Assembly (NCBI RefSeq): GCF_040802235.1
Contig: NC_133174.1
Span: forward strand, 109,311,647-109,375,646
DNA from: Manis javanica
Lineage: Eukaryota; Chordata; Mammalia; Pholidota; Manidae
Length of the DNA stretch: 64,000 bases
Reading direction: 5' to 3'
In this document: positions 1 to 11,169 of the stretch, in pieces
How positions within the stretch are numbered: the first letter of the stretch is position 1
How the letters are laid out: each line of letters starts with the position of its first letter
Made by a program: the position numbers and the translations under genes
The notes under the pieces: model-generated
What the model saw: the letters and a program-made list of their open reading frames with translations, nothing else
Databases searched by the model: none
What the model was told of the DNA's origin: nothing

Positions 1-745
1 CTCACTCTCCAGTAGGAAGTCTTGCAAACACATAGGTCAGAATTATGGCTCTGTCTTTGGCCTCTGCCTCTTCGTTCTCAGTGGCTGGAACTGCTGTTCC
101 AGTTTCAGTTGTTGCCACAGCTTCAGTAAGATTCTATTTGACTTCCTATCTAATATCTTTCTGTCTTCTCCTGCCCCTATTAAATCAACCCACATCTGGA
201 TCCTCATAACCTTCACATTGCCCTTAAATTCTTCCTCTGAGTAGCAAAACTTATTTTTTCCCATGCTCTTATTGCTTTAGACTCTCCCAAGAATGCTACT
301 GTATGGGTAACCTCACTTATGGGTTTCCCTAAGTGAGGGGAAAGAATGGCCTCTAGGGGCACAAAGACAGATGTGGGAGCCATTTTTAGCACATTTCTCA
401 TCCCTGAAGTAAAAGGCTCCTCATCTGGGCCATAATTCTCTGGACTATAGATGGCATTTTTCATGACTAGCTCCCATAACACCTGTTGGAGCTCAGCACA
501 CATCTGCCATCTAACAGAAGAGAATGGTAGATTACCCTGATTGAGCCACACAGCACGAAGTGCAGCCATAAGGCAATCGAGGAGGGAATGATTTCCTGGG
601 GTCTGATGTGCATTTTGTAATCGCTGACTCAAGGCAGACTGAACTGTCAGGGAAGCCAGCTTTCCCATCTCTGATCCAGACAGAATAATTCCACCCCCCC
701 TAAATCCTGAAGACACAGGGGCCAAGCTGATATTAACTCTGAGGG

Positions 746-811
746 CTTCTGCTGAAAGTGGGATGCCAAATTCAACGACTTCTGCTGAAACTGGGATGCC
801 AAATCCAACAG
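746..811 (-). repeat. 33-bp tandem duplication in the gag remnant
   Basis: CTTCTGCTGAAA begins at 746 and again at 779, so the unit is 33 bp (11 codons) and frame is kept. On the minus strand each unit reads with a shared FQQK core. The copies differ by only a few bases. Confidence 0.7.
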
Positions 812-1010
812 CTTAGCCTGAGTATAGGGGCGGAGCATAGAGTGCTCCACAACCTGGGAAGGGGGCTTCACCTCTCTTGGGGGAACCCTTAGTTGCTGTG
901 TCTTTATTTTCTTTACAACCACTGGGTGTGCTTTCAATAGAGGAGTGGTCAGTGCCTCTGGCACCAACACTTTATCCTTCCCCAGCTCCTCCATTTACAG
1001 GACTGATGGC

Positions 1011-1510
1011 ACCTTTCTCTCCACTCCCCTGAGTGTCTCCTCTGCTACACCCTTTTCTACAGTGCCTTGCAGCAATCCTAGCTCAGTCTTCAACAGCTTT
1101 CTTACCTTCGCCTCAATACCTTGCAGCTGGTATTCTCATGCTGCCTCTACCTGTGGCTCAGGAGTATGTCCTCCTCCATGGCCTTTGCTTCCTTCAGAGT
1201 CCATTGCTGCCCTGTTGTCTCATTCTATAAAGAATATTTTACTTCCTCTGCTGGACCACACAGCTCATGTTCTCACACTGACTCTTCTTGTGCTTTTTGC
1301 AGGGGTACATCCTTCTCCTTCATGGCCTTTACCTCTTGCACAGTACCTTGCAGCAACACCATTTCATTTTTTAACAAATACTTTACTTCCTCTATAGCAC
1401 CTCACAGTCAGTGTTCTTGTGCTGTATCCTCTTGAATCAATGCCATTTCATTCTTCAATGAATCCACAGCAGTTCACAGCTCACGTTCTTGTCCTGCCAT
1501 TTCTTGTGTC
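1011..1510 (-). repeat. Direct repeats of 144 bp inside the gag remnant
   Basis: Two markers recur exactly 144 bp apart on the plus strand: CATGGCCTTT at 1177 and 1321, and ACTTCCTCT at 1241 and 1385. A weaker third partial unit lies near 1450-1510. Since 144 is 48 codons, the period keeps frame in the minus-strand gag reading. The encoded pattern is rich in Glu, Lys and Leu, as in a coiled coil. Several stop codons now interrupt it. Confidence 0.65.
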
Positions 1511-1857
1511 TCTTTCAGGGCGTGTTCTTCTCATCTGTAGGCTTTTTTAATACCGTAAGAAACAGCAAATCCTCAGCTCCCACTACTTCACAGACACTCT
1601 GTTTCTCAAAGGATCTCCTTATTATACCAAGGGCCACCCCTACTGCTTTATATATCACCTCCATCTGCCTCCAGTCCCCAGGTGGGGCCCAGAGCTCTAG
1701 GAGGCAAGCCACCTCATACCACATGCCCACTGGGGGACACTCAACTGTCTCCCCATTCATAGGGGAAGCCCACTGAAGCACCCATCTCATAAGGGCAGCC
1801 TGTTCTGTTCGTTGGTCAACAGTGAATCCTGCTGACATCACCAATTGTCTTCCCAAT

Positions 1858-1871
1858 GGGTTTCAGCCCCA
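1858..1871 (-). promoter_or_regulatory. Candidate retroviral primer-binding site, tRNA-Phe-like
   Basis: On the minus strand this reads TGGGGCTGAAACCC, just downstream of the LTR and just upstream of gag. It matches 12 of the first 14 bases of the primer site complementary to the 3' end of tRNA-Phe (known family fact). Copies of the same leader at 2732-2745 and 33153-33166 keep GCTGAAACCC. The expected CA end of an LTR is not clearly seen before it, so the exact boundary is uncertain. Confidence 0.5.
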
Positions 1872-2190
1872 GGCAAGTTCACTATGGATTCAGTGAGACC
1901 GAGGAATGACAATGGAATGTTCTTGGGGTGAAAGCTTTTATTATCCAGCTTGTTCTCCTGGTGATAGGTCAGCACTGGAATTATGATTACATCCAACAAT
2001 GTGCAGGTCTGTAATCCTCCTTCATCTCTGCCTCTGCCCAGAGCACTGGGCAGAACTCTTTATATAGTGATTCAGTCAATAATAGCTAATTGTCTATGGG
2101 TGTGGAAGCAGTAGCCTAGCAGTAGGCCAATTAATCTTCAAGCAGTCTCAGTTCAGTTGAGAATCCTGGCCATAGAAGCTTCAGTTTTCA
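1872..2190 (-). mobile_element. ERV long terminal repeat (5' LTR of the minus-strand provirus)
   Basis: On the minus strand it starts TGAAAACTGA at 2190. It has a TATA box (TATATAAAG, complement of 2058-2066) and a polyadenylation signal (AATAAA, complement of 1937-1942), then a short U5 into the primer-site-like sequence and gag. Its core is shared with the plus-strand copies at 2363 and 32735: CTATGGCCAG near the start, and TGAATCCATAG with GAACTTGCC near the end. The family name was not determined. Confidence 0.72.
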
Positions 2191-2362
2191 CCACAGGGTT
2201 ATTATAATTTTTCATAATTTTTGTTATTTGTATGTTGTAGCCTCTGTTGTTATTGTGGAATTTGGTTACAATGTTCCAGCTTTCTTGCACTGGGACTATT
2301 GCAGAAGACAGAATGCTTAGATTGAGATGTGAGAATCCTGGAAGAGTGCAGTGTGGAGAAAG
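2191..2362. other. Spacer between two oppositely oriented LTRs
   Basis: AT-rich at first, then mixed sequence with no recognised element. It is too short and featureless to assign. Confidence 0.4.
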
Positions 2363-2800
2363 TGAAGGTTTCTATGGCCAGAATTCTCACCTGGCCCTTA
2401 TTGGCTTGCCCACTACACACGTGTGCAATACGTTGTTACTGACTCTATGTAAAGATCTGTGCCCAGTACTCTGAATAACATGTCTGTAAGGTTGCAGGAG
2501 AGCAGAGGCTGGAGTAGTGGCAGTACCGAGGACAGAGACTGACATGGCTGTGGGGGCAGAGAAGCCCAGAGACAGAGACTGGCTTGCTGCATGCAGATGT
2601 GCTCTGAGATGACAGGATTGTAGTGACTGACCTGCCTCTGTGGCAATAAAGTTGGGTATAAACCTTTTCACACCAAAAACATTCCACTGTCATTTTTTTT
2701 TTTTGTCTCACTGAATCCATAGTAACTGCTTCAGTGCTGAAACCCACTGGCAAGACACCTAGGGAGACATCAGAGATGGGGGACAGTTGTTCTAGGATAG
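2363..2800 (+). mobile_element. ERV LTR with attached leader, same family as 1872-2190, opposite strand
   Basis: It opens TGAAGGTTTCTATGGCCAG, carries a decayed TATA box (TATGTAAAG near 2451) and AATAAA at 2645-2650, then TGAATCCATAG and the leader with GCTGAAACCC at 2736-2745. About 50-60 bases of leader-like sequence follow, with no gag. It lies 170 bp from the minus-strand LTR and points the other way, so it is not that provirus's second LTR. Confidence 0.65.
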
Positions 2801-2854
2801 GGGAAAACAGACCATCATTTTTTTGATCAACATCATTTTTAGCATAACATATAA

Positions 2855-3025
2855 TAGTTTGCTTCTTACTATATGCCACGCATTCTGCTAATCACTTTAT
2901 CTCACTTTATCCTTTAAAACAATCCTGTTTGCTTACAGATAAGAAATACAGCTCAGAAAGGCTAGGTGACTTACTCAAACTCACATGACTCTTAAGTAGC
3001 AGAACTGGTGTTCAAATCTTGGCAT
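2855..3025 (+). repeat. MIR SINE
   Basis: The order of blocks fits MIR: TGCTTCTTACTATATGCCA, then an ATCTCACTTTATCCT block, then GATAAGAAATACAGCTCAGA and AGGCTAGGTGACTTACTCAA. These match the well-known MIR core (tact-atgtgcca, gaggaaactgaggcacagag, gtgacttgccca) with the divergence expected of this ancient, inactive element. Confidence 0.75.
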
Positions 3026-4200
3026 TCTCCACAGTGTTCTTGTAAACACTATGGCATATTGGCTTTCAAATGCAAGCCAGAGGAAAGAAACCAGGAAAGG
3101 AAGACCTAAAAATTCTTGAAGAAGGTTATAACTGAAGTGGTATGGTCCCAGAAGAAGAGTAAAGGTAAAGACAGGAGATATGAAAAGAAATGAAAAGAAA
3201 ACTTTCTCTCTTCCCAAACAAGAAGGAGAAAAGCTAAACAAAAAGACAGCGAGAGAGACTCCAAAATGGAGAAAACAGATCTTGAGGAGCACGCCATGTA
3301 TAAGTCAGGTAGGAGGCCACAGTCTAAAGTGTCTGGAATGGTAGCTGGGTATTGGGATACAGAGTCTATAAGAATACAAGGATTCTTAAATATAATGAGG
3401 ACCCTTTACGACTAGGGAAGATGTATGTGCAACGAACACCATGGTCATTGTTGAATAATTTTCTCAGTGTAAATCCTTATAACCCATGATGTAGTCTATG
3501 AAAACAATAGGCATTGGCCAGGACAGGATAAAAAAAAGTCGAAGGGACAAGAGACTCTAGGAGAAGAACATGGTGGGAAGCTATGGCCTGTACTAGCTCA
3601 AGTTGCTGCTTCTGTTCACCCTTGGTGGCTACGCTGTGCTGGACCCATCAGAGCTTCAAGATTGGCAAAACAAATGCTGATTCATTGGGAGGCCTCTGAG
3701 AAATAGGACACTGCACACATAGGTCAACTTTTTCTCTATGCAGGGGGGAACTGAGAGCTGGGATTTATCACTTGCTCACTCTGTGCTGAGCAGGGATAAG
3801 GATCAATGACACCTTCCAGCCTAAGCTACCATCTTCAGTCTAGGGAGCTTCAGTCCACGCAGGACTCATCAGAGCTTCAGACAAGTATGACAGAAGCTTG
3901 TCCTTAGGGAGTACCCTCTGAATATTTGGGCCACTAGATGAGGTTGAGAGCTAGGGAGTCTCTTTCTGATATTCTATTGCTGCACTAAGAGCTGAGTCTC
4001 CAGTGTAAGAGTGTTCCAAATTGCCCTTCCAGCTTAAGGCATTCTGGTTTCATATTTTGCTGGGGTGTAGGAGGTTTTCCATTGGTTTCTGATTCTTCAT
4101 AAATGGAATATGCCTGTGAATTGTTTCTGAATCAGTGTGTTTGTGGAGAAAGAAGTGTCTTGAACTTCTTACCCTCATCTTGCTGATGTCAACATCCCAC
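3026..4200. other. Unassigned, possibly an old L1 5' UTR on the minus strand
   Basis: 3026-3300 is purine-rich with short ORFs of no recognisable content. 3560-4200 is less AT-rich and has loosely repeated GAGCTTCA blocks near 3649 and 3872. Read on the minus strand from 4195 it starts with a stretch containing CAGCAAGATGAGGGTAAG, which loosely resembles the start of an L1 5' UTR. No coding region can be supported. Confidence 0.3.
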
Positions 4201-4209
4201 CACTTTTTT

Positions 4210-4840
4210 AAAATTAGATTTTCCTGTCTTTTACTGGTATTCCTTGTTTTGGTGCATATTCTTCAGTTGACTCCTACAAAAAGGTGAACGGAAGTTAAAT
4301 TTTTTCACTTGACATATCTAAACATACGTTCATTCTACTCTCTTGCTTGATTGACATTTTTTGACTGAGTATAGAATTCTAAGTGGAAAACCATTTTCTC
4401 TCAGAATTTGAAAGGGATTACTACATGGTCTTGTAGTTGTCAGTGTCACTGTTGAGAAATCAGATGTCATTTTGATTCCTGATCCTTTGTAAGCAACCTA
4501 CTTTTTCCTACCTGAGAGCGCTTATGACTGTCCCTTTGTACTTTCTGTTCTGAAATTTCACTATTATGTGCCTTCTTGTCGGTCTTTTTCTATATAGTGT
4601 TCTCAGTGGAGAACAACAGATTGTTCTCATTCAATCTGGCAACTCAAATCCCTTAGTTACGGGAAATGAAAATTACCTTGAATCACTTCTCCAAATTAAT
4701 TCCACCCCCTTTCATATTTTTCTCTCCTTATAGGGTTTACACTCAAATATTTCACTTACTAGGGTGACCCTCGATTTTCTTATATTTTCTGTCCCTATAT
4801 ATATTTGATCCAGTTTGGATTTGTGTGAAAATTACTCAGC
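4210..4840 (-). repeat. Old LINE ORF1-like fragment (HAL1/L1M-like), minus strand
   Basis: The plus strand carries the familiar antisense LINE series in order: ATTCTAAGTGGAAAACCATT, GTTGAGAAATCAGATGTCAT, TCCTTTGTAAGCAACCTAC and TTTCACTATTATGTGCCTTC. These fit the complement of a HAL1 or old L1 ORF1. It is highly diverged with no long frame. L1-a is inserted at its left end. Confidence 0.5.
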
Positions 4841-4863
4841 AGCAGCATCCATCCATTATTAAT

Positions 4864-4878
4864 TGTTTTATTTCTTCT
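4864..4878. repeat. Target-site duplication, left copy (L1-a)
   Basis: TGTTTTATTTCTTCT is repeated exactly at 11133-11147. The two copies bracket L1-a, which is the signature of target-primed reverse transcription. Confidence 0.9.
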
Positions 4879-5234
4879 TTTTTTTAATTTTTATTTTGAT
4901 ATCATTAATGTACAATTACTTGAACAACATTATGGTCACTAGACTCCCCCATTATCAAGTCCCCCCCCCCACAAACCCCATTGCAGTCACTATCAGCATA
5001 ATAAGATGCTCTAGAATCACTACATGTCTTCTCTGTATATGCTGCCTTTCCCATGTCTACTCCCCCCCTACATTATGTGTGCTAATCATAATACCCCATT
5101 TTCCCCCTTATCTCTCCCTTTCCACCCACGATCCCCAGTCCCTTTCCCTTTGGTAACTGTTAGTCCATGCTTTGGTTCTGTGAGTATGTTGCTGTTTTGT
5201 TCCTTCAGTTTTTGCTTTGTTGTTTTACTCCAAA

Positions 5235-8200
5235 GATAAGTGAAATCATTGGATACTTGTCTTTCTCTGCCTGGCTTATTTCACTGAGCATAATACCCTC
5301 TAGCTCCATCCATATTGTTGCAAATGGTAGGATTTGTTTTCTTCTTATGGATGAATAATATTCCATTGTGTATATATACCACTTCTTCTTGATCCATTCA
5401 TCTACAGATGGACACTTAGGTTGCTTCCATTTCTTGGCTATTGTAAATAGTGCTGCGATAAACATAGGAGTGCACATGTCTTTTTCAAACTGGGCTGCTG
5501 CATTCTTAGGGTAAATTCCTAGGAGTGGAATTCCTGAGTCAAATGGTATTTCTATTTTTAGTTTTTTGAGGAACCTCCATACTGTTTTCCACAATGGTTG
5601 AATTAGTTTACATTCCCACCAGCAGTGTAGGAGGGTTCACCTTTCTCCACATCCTCGCCAACATTTGTTGTTGTTTGTCTTTTGGATGTCGGCCATCTCA
5701 TTGTAGTTTTAATTTACATTTCCCTGATGACTAGCAATATGGAGCATCTTTTCATGTGCCTGTTGGCCATCTGAATTTCTTCTTTGGAGAAGTGTCTGTT
5801 CAGCTCCTCTGACCATTTTTTAATTGGCTTATTTGCTTTTTATTTGTTGAGGTGCATGAGCTCTTTATATAATTTGGATATCAACCCCTTATCAGATATG
5901 TCATTTATGAATATATTCTTCCATACTGTAGGATGTCTTTTTGTACTACTGATGGTATCCTTTGCTGTACAGAAGATTTTTAGTTTCATATAGTCCCAAT
6001 TGTTCATTTTTCCTTTTGCTTCCCTTGCCTGGGGAGATATGTTCATGAAGAAGTTGCTCATGTTTATGTCCAGTAGACTTTTGCCTATATTTTAGTCTAA
6101 GAGTTTTATGGTTTCATGTCTTACATTCAGGTCTTTGATCCATTTTGAGTTTACTTTTGTGTACAGCATTAGACAATAATCCAGTTTCATTCTCTTACAT
6201 GTAGCTGTCCAGTTTTGCCAACACCAGCTGTTGAGGAGGCTGTCATTTCCCCAGTGTATTTCAATGGCTCCTTTATTGTATACTAATTGACTATATATGC
6301 TTGAGCTTATATCTGGACTCTATTCTGTTCCACTGGTCTATGGGTCTGTTCTTGTGCCAGTACCAAATTGTCTTGATTACTGTGGCTTTGTAGTAGAGCT
6401 TGAAGTCAGGGAGCATAATTCTCCTTGCTTTATTCTTCCTTCTCAGGATTGCTTTGGCTATTCAGGGTCTTTTATCAGTCCACATGAATTTTTGAACTAT
6501 TTGGTCTATTTCATTCAAGAATGCTGTAGGTATTTTGATAGGGATTGCATTGAATCTGTAGATTGTTTTAGGCAGGATGACCATTTTGACAATATTAATT
6601 CTTCCTAGCTAAGAGCATGGGATGAATTTCCATTTATTAGTGTCCTCTTTAATTTCTCTTAAGAGTGTCCTGTAGTTTTCAGGGTATAGGTCTTTCACTT
6701 CCTTGGTTAGATTTATTCCTAAGTACTTTATTATTTTTGAGGCAATCGTGAATGGAATTGTTTTCCTGATTTCCCTTTCTGCAAGTTCATCATTAGTGTA
6801 TAGGAATGCAACAGATTTCAGTGTATTAAATTTTGTATCCTGCAACTTTGCTGAATTCAGATATTAGATTTAGTAGTTTTGGAGTGGAGTCTTTCGGGTT
6901 TTTTATGTACAATATCAGGTCATCTGCAAACAGGGACACTTTGACTTCTTCCTTGCCTATCTGTATGCCTTTTATTTCTTTGTGTTGCCTGATTGCCGTG
7001 GCTAGAACCTCCAGAACTATGTTGAATAAAAGTGGGGAGAGTGGGCATCCTTGTCTTCTCCCTGATCTTAAAGGAAAGGCTTTCAGCTTCTCACTGTTAA
7101 GTATGATGTTGGCTGTGGGTCTCTCATATATGACCTTTATTATTTTGAGGTACTTGCTCTGTATACCCATTTTGTTGAGTTTTTATCATGAATGGATGTT
7201 GAATTTTGTTAAATGCTTTTTCAGCATCTTTGGAGATGATCATTTGGTTTTTGTCCTTCTTTTTGTTGATGTAGTGGATGATGTTGATGGATTTTCGAAT
7301 GTTGTACCATCCTTGCATCCCTGGGATGAATCCCACTTGATCATGATGGATGATCTTTTTGATGTATTCTTGAATTCTGTTTGATAATATATTGTTGAGC
7401 ATTTTTGCATCTATGTTCATCAGGGATATTGGTCTGTAATTTTGTGTGTGTGTGTGGTTTCTTTGCCTGGTTTTGGTATTAGAGTGATGTTGGCCTTGTA
7501 GAGTGAATTTGGAACTATTCCCTCCTCTTCTACTTTTTGGATAACTTAAGGAGGATGAGTATTAGGTCTTCACTAAATGTTTGATGAAATTCAGCAGTGA
7601 AACAATCTGGTACAGGTATTTTGTTCTTAGGTAGTTTTTTGATTACCAATTCAATTTCATTGCTGGTAATTGGTCTATTCAGATGTTCTGTTTCTTCCTG
7701 TGTCAACCTTGGAATGTTGTATTTTTCTAGAAAGTTGTCCATTTCTTCTAGGTTATCCAGTTTGTTCAAATATAATTTTTCATAGTATTCTCTCATAATT
7801 CTTTGTATTTCTGTGTTGTCCATAGTGATTTTTCCTTTCTCATTTCTGATTTTGTTTATGCTTGTAGACTCTCTTTTTTTCTTGGTAAGTCTGGCTACGG
7901 TTTCTTTTATTTTGTTTATTTTCTCAAAGAACCAGATCCTGCTTTCATTAATTCTTTCTATTGTTTTATTCTTCTTGATTTTATTTATATCTGCTCTTAT
8001 CTTTATTATGTCACTCCTTCTACTAATTTGGGGCTTCATTTGTTCTTCCTTTTCTAGTTTCATTAATTGTGAGTTTAGACTGTTCATTTGGGATTGTTCT
8101 TCTTTCCTGAGGTAGGCCTATATTGCAATATATTTCCCTCTTAGCATGGCCTTCACTGCATCCCATAGATTTTTGTTGTTGAATCATTGTTGTCATTTGT

Positions 8201-9022
8201 CTCCATATATTGCTTGATCTCTGTTTTTATTTGGTCATTGATCCATTGATTATTTAGGAGCATGTTGTTAAGCCTCCATGTGTTTGTGGGCTTTTCCATT
8301 TTCTTTGTGTAATTTATTTCTAGTTTCAGACCTTTGTGATCTGAGAAGCTGATTGGTACAATTTCAGTCTTTTTTAATTTACTGAGGTTCTTTTTGTGGC
8401 CTAGTTATATAATCTATTCTTGAAAATGTTCCATGTGCACTTGAGAAGACTGTGTGTCCTGTTGCTTTTGGATGAAATGTTCTGTAGATGTCCATTAGGT
8501 GCATCTTTACTAATATGTTGTTCAGTGCCTCTGTCTTTTTATTTATTTTCTGTCTGATTGATCTGTCCTTTGGAGTGAGTGGTGTGTTGAAGTCTCCTAA
8601 AAGGAATGCATTGCATTCTATTTCCCCCTTTAATTCTGTTAGTAGTTGTTTCACATATGTAGGTGATCCTGTGTTGGGTGCGTAGATATTTATAATGGTT
8701 ATATCCTCTTGTTGGACTGATGCCTTAATCATTATGTAATGTCCTTCTTTGTCTCTTGGTACTTTCTTTGTTTTGAAGTCTATTTTGTCTGATACAAGTA
8801 CTGCAACTCCTGCTTTTTTATCCCTGTTAGTTGCATGAAATATCTTTTTCCATCCCTTTACTTTCAGTCTATGTGTGTCTTCATGTTTGAAGTCAGTGTC
8901 TTGTATGCTGCATATAGATGGATCTTGTTTTTAATCGATTCAGTGACTCTATGTCTTTTCATTGGTGCATTCAGATCATTTACATTTAGGGTGATTATTA
9001 AAAGGTATGTACTTATTGCCAT
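5235..9022 (-). pseudogene. L1-a ORF2 remnant (endonuclease and reverse transcriptase)
   Basis: ORF2p nicks target DNA and reverse-transcribes L1 RNA. Start-like ATG is the complement of 9020-9022. The endonuclease lies at 9049-8379 (INIYAPNTG and LLGDFNTPLTPKD at 8732-8379). The reverse transcriptase runs from about 8090 to 6610, with the FADD active-site codons as the complement of 6919-6930. The C-terminal part is at 6061-5205. It is split into at least seven open pieces. The usual stop after ISLICGV is lost and reading runs on to 5205. Confidence 0.88.
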
Positions 9023-9314
9023 TACAGGCTTTAGGTCTGTGGTTACCAAAGGTTCAAGGGTAATTCTCTTACTATCTAGCAGTCTAATTTAACTCGTTTT
9101 GTATGCTATTACAAAAACAACCTAAAGGTTTTCTTTTTTTGTCCTCCTTTTTCATCCTCCTCCATTCTTTGTATGTTATGAATCATATTCTGTACTCTTT
9201 GTCTGTGCCTTGACTGACTTTGCAGGTGGTTGATTTGATTTTACATCTGCTTAGTAATTAGTTGATCTACTTTTTTTACTATGGTTTTATTTCTTTAAGA
9301 GCACTTCCGTTATA

Positions 9315-10080
9315 GCAGTCCCTGTACAATACACTGCAGAGACGATTTGTGGGACATAAATTCTCTCAGCTTTTGCTTATCTGGAAATTGTTTAATCCCT
9401 CCTTCAATTTTAAATGATAATCTTGCAGGGTAGAGTATTCTTGGTTCAAGGCCCTTCTGCTTCATTACATTAAATATAACAGGCCACTCCCTCTGGCCTG
9501 TAAGGGTTCTGTTGAGATGTCTAATGATAGCCTGATGGGTTTTCCTTTGTATGTGATCTTTTTTCTCTCTCTCTAGCTGCTTTTAAAAGTCTCTCTTTAT
9601 CCTTGATCTTTGCCACTTTAATTATTATATGTCTTGATGTTGTCTTCCTTGGGTCCCTTGTGTTGTGAGAACTGTGCACCTCCATGACTTGAGAGACTGT
9701 CTCCTTCCCCAGACTGGGGAAGTTTTCAGCAATTACCTCCTCAATGACAGTTTCTATCCTTTTTTCTCTCTCTTCTTCTGGTACCACTATAATATGAAAT
9801 TGTTCCGTTTGGATTCATCACACAGTTTTCTCAATATTCTTTCATTCTTAGAGATTCTTTTTTCTCTTTGCACCTCAGATTCTTTGTATTCCTCTTTTCT
9901 AATTTCTATTCCATTTACCATCTCTTCTACTATATCTAATCTGCTTTTAAATCCCTCCATTGTATGTTTCATTTCAGATATGGAATTTCTTAATGATTGA
10001 ATCTCTGACTTAAATTTGTTCCTGGGTTCTTGAATATTTTTCTGTACCTCCATAAGCATGTTTATGATTTTTATTTTGAA
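9315..10080 (-). pseudogene. L1-a ORF1 remnant (ORF1p RNA-binding protein)
   Basis: ORF1p is a trimeric nucleic-acid chaperone that packages L1 RNA. The piece at 10059-9787 is the coiled coil (IQSLRNSISEMKHTMEG, then charged heptads). The piece at 9787-9521, in another frame, is the RNA-recognition and C-terminal part (IAENFPSLGKE, IIIKVAKIKDKERLLKAARE). A frameshift near 9787 separates them and more damage follows. The protein could not be made. Confidence 0.85.
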
Positions 10081-11132
10081 CTATTTTTCAGGCAGATTGG
10101 TGAGTTCAGTTTCATTTGACCCTTTTTCTGGGGTTTGTGAGATTTTGGTCTGAACCATGTTCTTTTGATATTTCATATTTCTGTGGGGTGCCCACTAGTG
10201 CCCAGAAGCTCCAGTCTCTGAAGCCTCTCAGCCTCTAGAGTGAGGCTGGGGGTCGTAGGGGTGTAGAACTGGTGCCTGGTGGGAGGAAAGATCTGTTTCC
10301 TGATTCCCGTCTGCGGTGCCGGTCTCTGGTGTCAGAGCCAGTGGGCCAAGCACACAGGTGTAAACCTCTGTGCTTTCCATCTCTAGCTGTTGTAGGTGGG
10401 GCCTCCCTCTGGCTGGCCTGATGCCAGCACAGTGAATGCAGGTTTGTGAACTGGTATTGGCAGGCTAGGAGGAAGGTGCAGTAGGCTGTGTGTCACAGTG
10501 GGGGGGGGGCCTTGGAGCTAAGCAGGCAGCCAGGGCCATGGGGTGCCTGAAGCTCCTCAAAGTCCCAACCATCTGGGAAAAGTGCATCCAGACAACCTTG
10601 TCCAGCTCTCCTCTCCTCCGTACAACAAGCTCCATGCAAACCCCGCTCCTTCAGCATCCCTCTCACTGCTAGGAAGCCTCTCAGACCACCTGCTTTTTCC
10701 TTGTCCCAGAGCAGCCAGGTGTGGATCCCCTCCTCCACAAATGGCCAGAATCTGTCTCTCAAGCACTCCACTTGTCTGAGCTCCCCAACGTCCAGAGCAC
10801 CACACAGAGTAGGTTTCTGCTCCCAAAGCAGACCTCCAGGGCTGTGTGTTCAGCAATTCTAGGCTTCCACCCCCTCCCCTGCTCCATTTCTCTTCCTCCC
10901 ACTGGTAAGCTGGGGTTGGGGAAGGGCTCAGGTACCACCAGATTAAGGCTTTCACACGTTACCCTGTTTTGTGAGGTCTGCTCTGTTCACAAGGTCTGTA
11001 TGCAGTCTGGTTCAGCCTTCTTTCTTGTTGTTGTTTTAGGATTAGTTGTATCAGTTAACTTCACTTTCATACTATCTGTGGTTTTGGGAGGAATTCTCCA
11101 TCTCACCTCTCATGCCGCCATCTTGAATCTCC
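10080..11132 (-). promoter_or_regulatory. L1-a 5' UTR (internal promoter region)
   Basis: In full-length mammalian L1s this segment holds the internal RNA polymerase II promoter (family knowledge). It is clearly richer in G+C than its surroundings, with C-runs and CACC/CCTCC blocks on the plus strand. It aligns in order with the first 0.8-1 kb of L1-b, L1-c and L1-d. No active promoter can be claimed from sequence alone. Open frames here (for example 10955-10557 minus) are not conserved in the other copies and are probably chance. Confidence 0.7.
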
Positions 11133-11147
11133 TGTTTTATTTCTTCT
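11133..11147. repeat. Target-site duplication, right copy (L1-a)
   Basis: Identical 15 bases to 4864-4878. Confidence 0.9.
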
Positions 11148-11169
11148 AACTTGAAATTAAGACCTAGTT

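Larger units (their letters stand above)
1..1857 (-). pseudogene. Degraded endogenous retrovirus gag region, cut by the left window edge
   Basis: Read on the minus strand this follows directly from an LTR and a primer-site-like sequence, the place expected for gag. Open pieces run 1856-1515, 994-647, 725-213 and 264-43 in changing frames, so the gene is dead. The first piece is a matrix-like N-terminal segment. The middle (about 1515-1000) has several stops but keeps a charged, Leu/Glu/Lys-rich pattern in direct repeats, typical of a coiled coil. The 725-213 piece looks capsid-like by its hydrophobic and Trp pattern, and the 264-43 piece (with WVDLIGAGEDRK) looks like the segment after it. 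No zinc knuckle, protease or pol is visible; these would lie beyond the window. The retroviral class is not settled. A cellular coiled-coil gene is the alternative, but the LTR context argues strongly for gag. Confidence 0.62.
4879..11132 (-). mobile_element. L1-a: full-length LINE-1, minus strand, about 6.25 kb
   Basis: Perfect 15-bp target duplications mark both ends. On the minus strand the order is: 5' UTR (11132 to about 10080, GC-rich, start containing AAGATGGCGGCATGAGAGG), ORF1 remnant (about 10080-9315), spacer, ORF2 remnant (9022-5235), 3' UTR and an A-rich tail at about 4890-4879. The full-length 5' end and exact duplication show an ordinary complete retrotransposition. Many frameshifts and stops make it inactive. 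Its 5' end faces that of L1-b, 1 kb away. Confidence 0.93.

Noticed and set aside
945..1435. Three overlapping plus-strand frames rich in Ser, Pro and Leu
   Set aside because: They are antisense to the gag coiled-coil repeats. Their low-complexity make-up mirrors the Glu/Lys-rich reverse strand.
6833..7384. 183-codon plus-strand frame, one of the longest in the window
   Set aside because: It lies antisense to the reverse-transcriptase region of L1-a. Similar antisense frames occur at the matching place in other L1 copies (for example 16439-16161 and 40433-40140, both minus), so it is a shadow of L1 coding bias.
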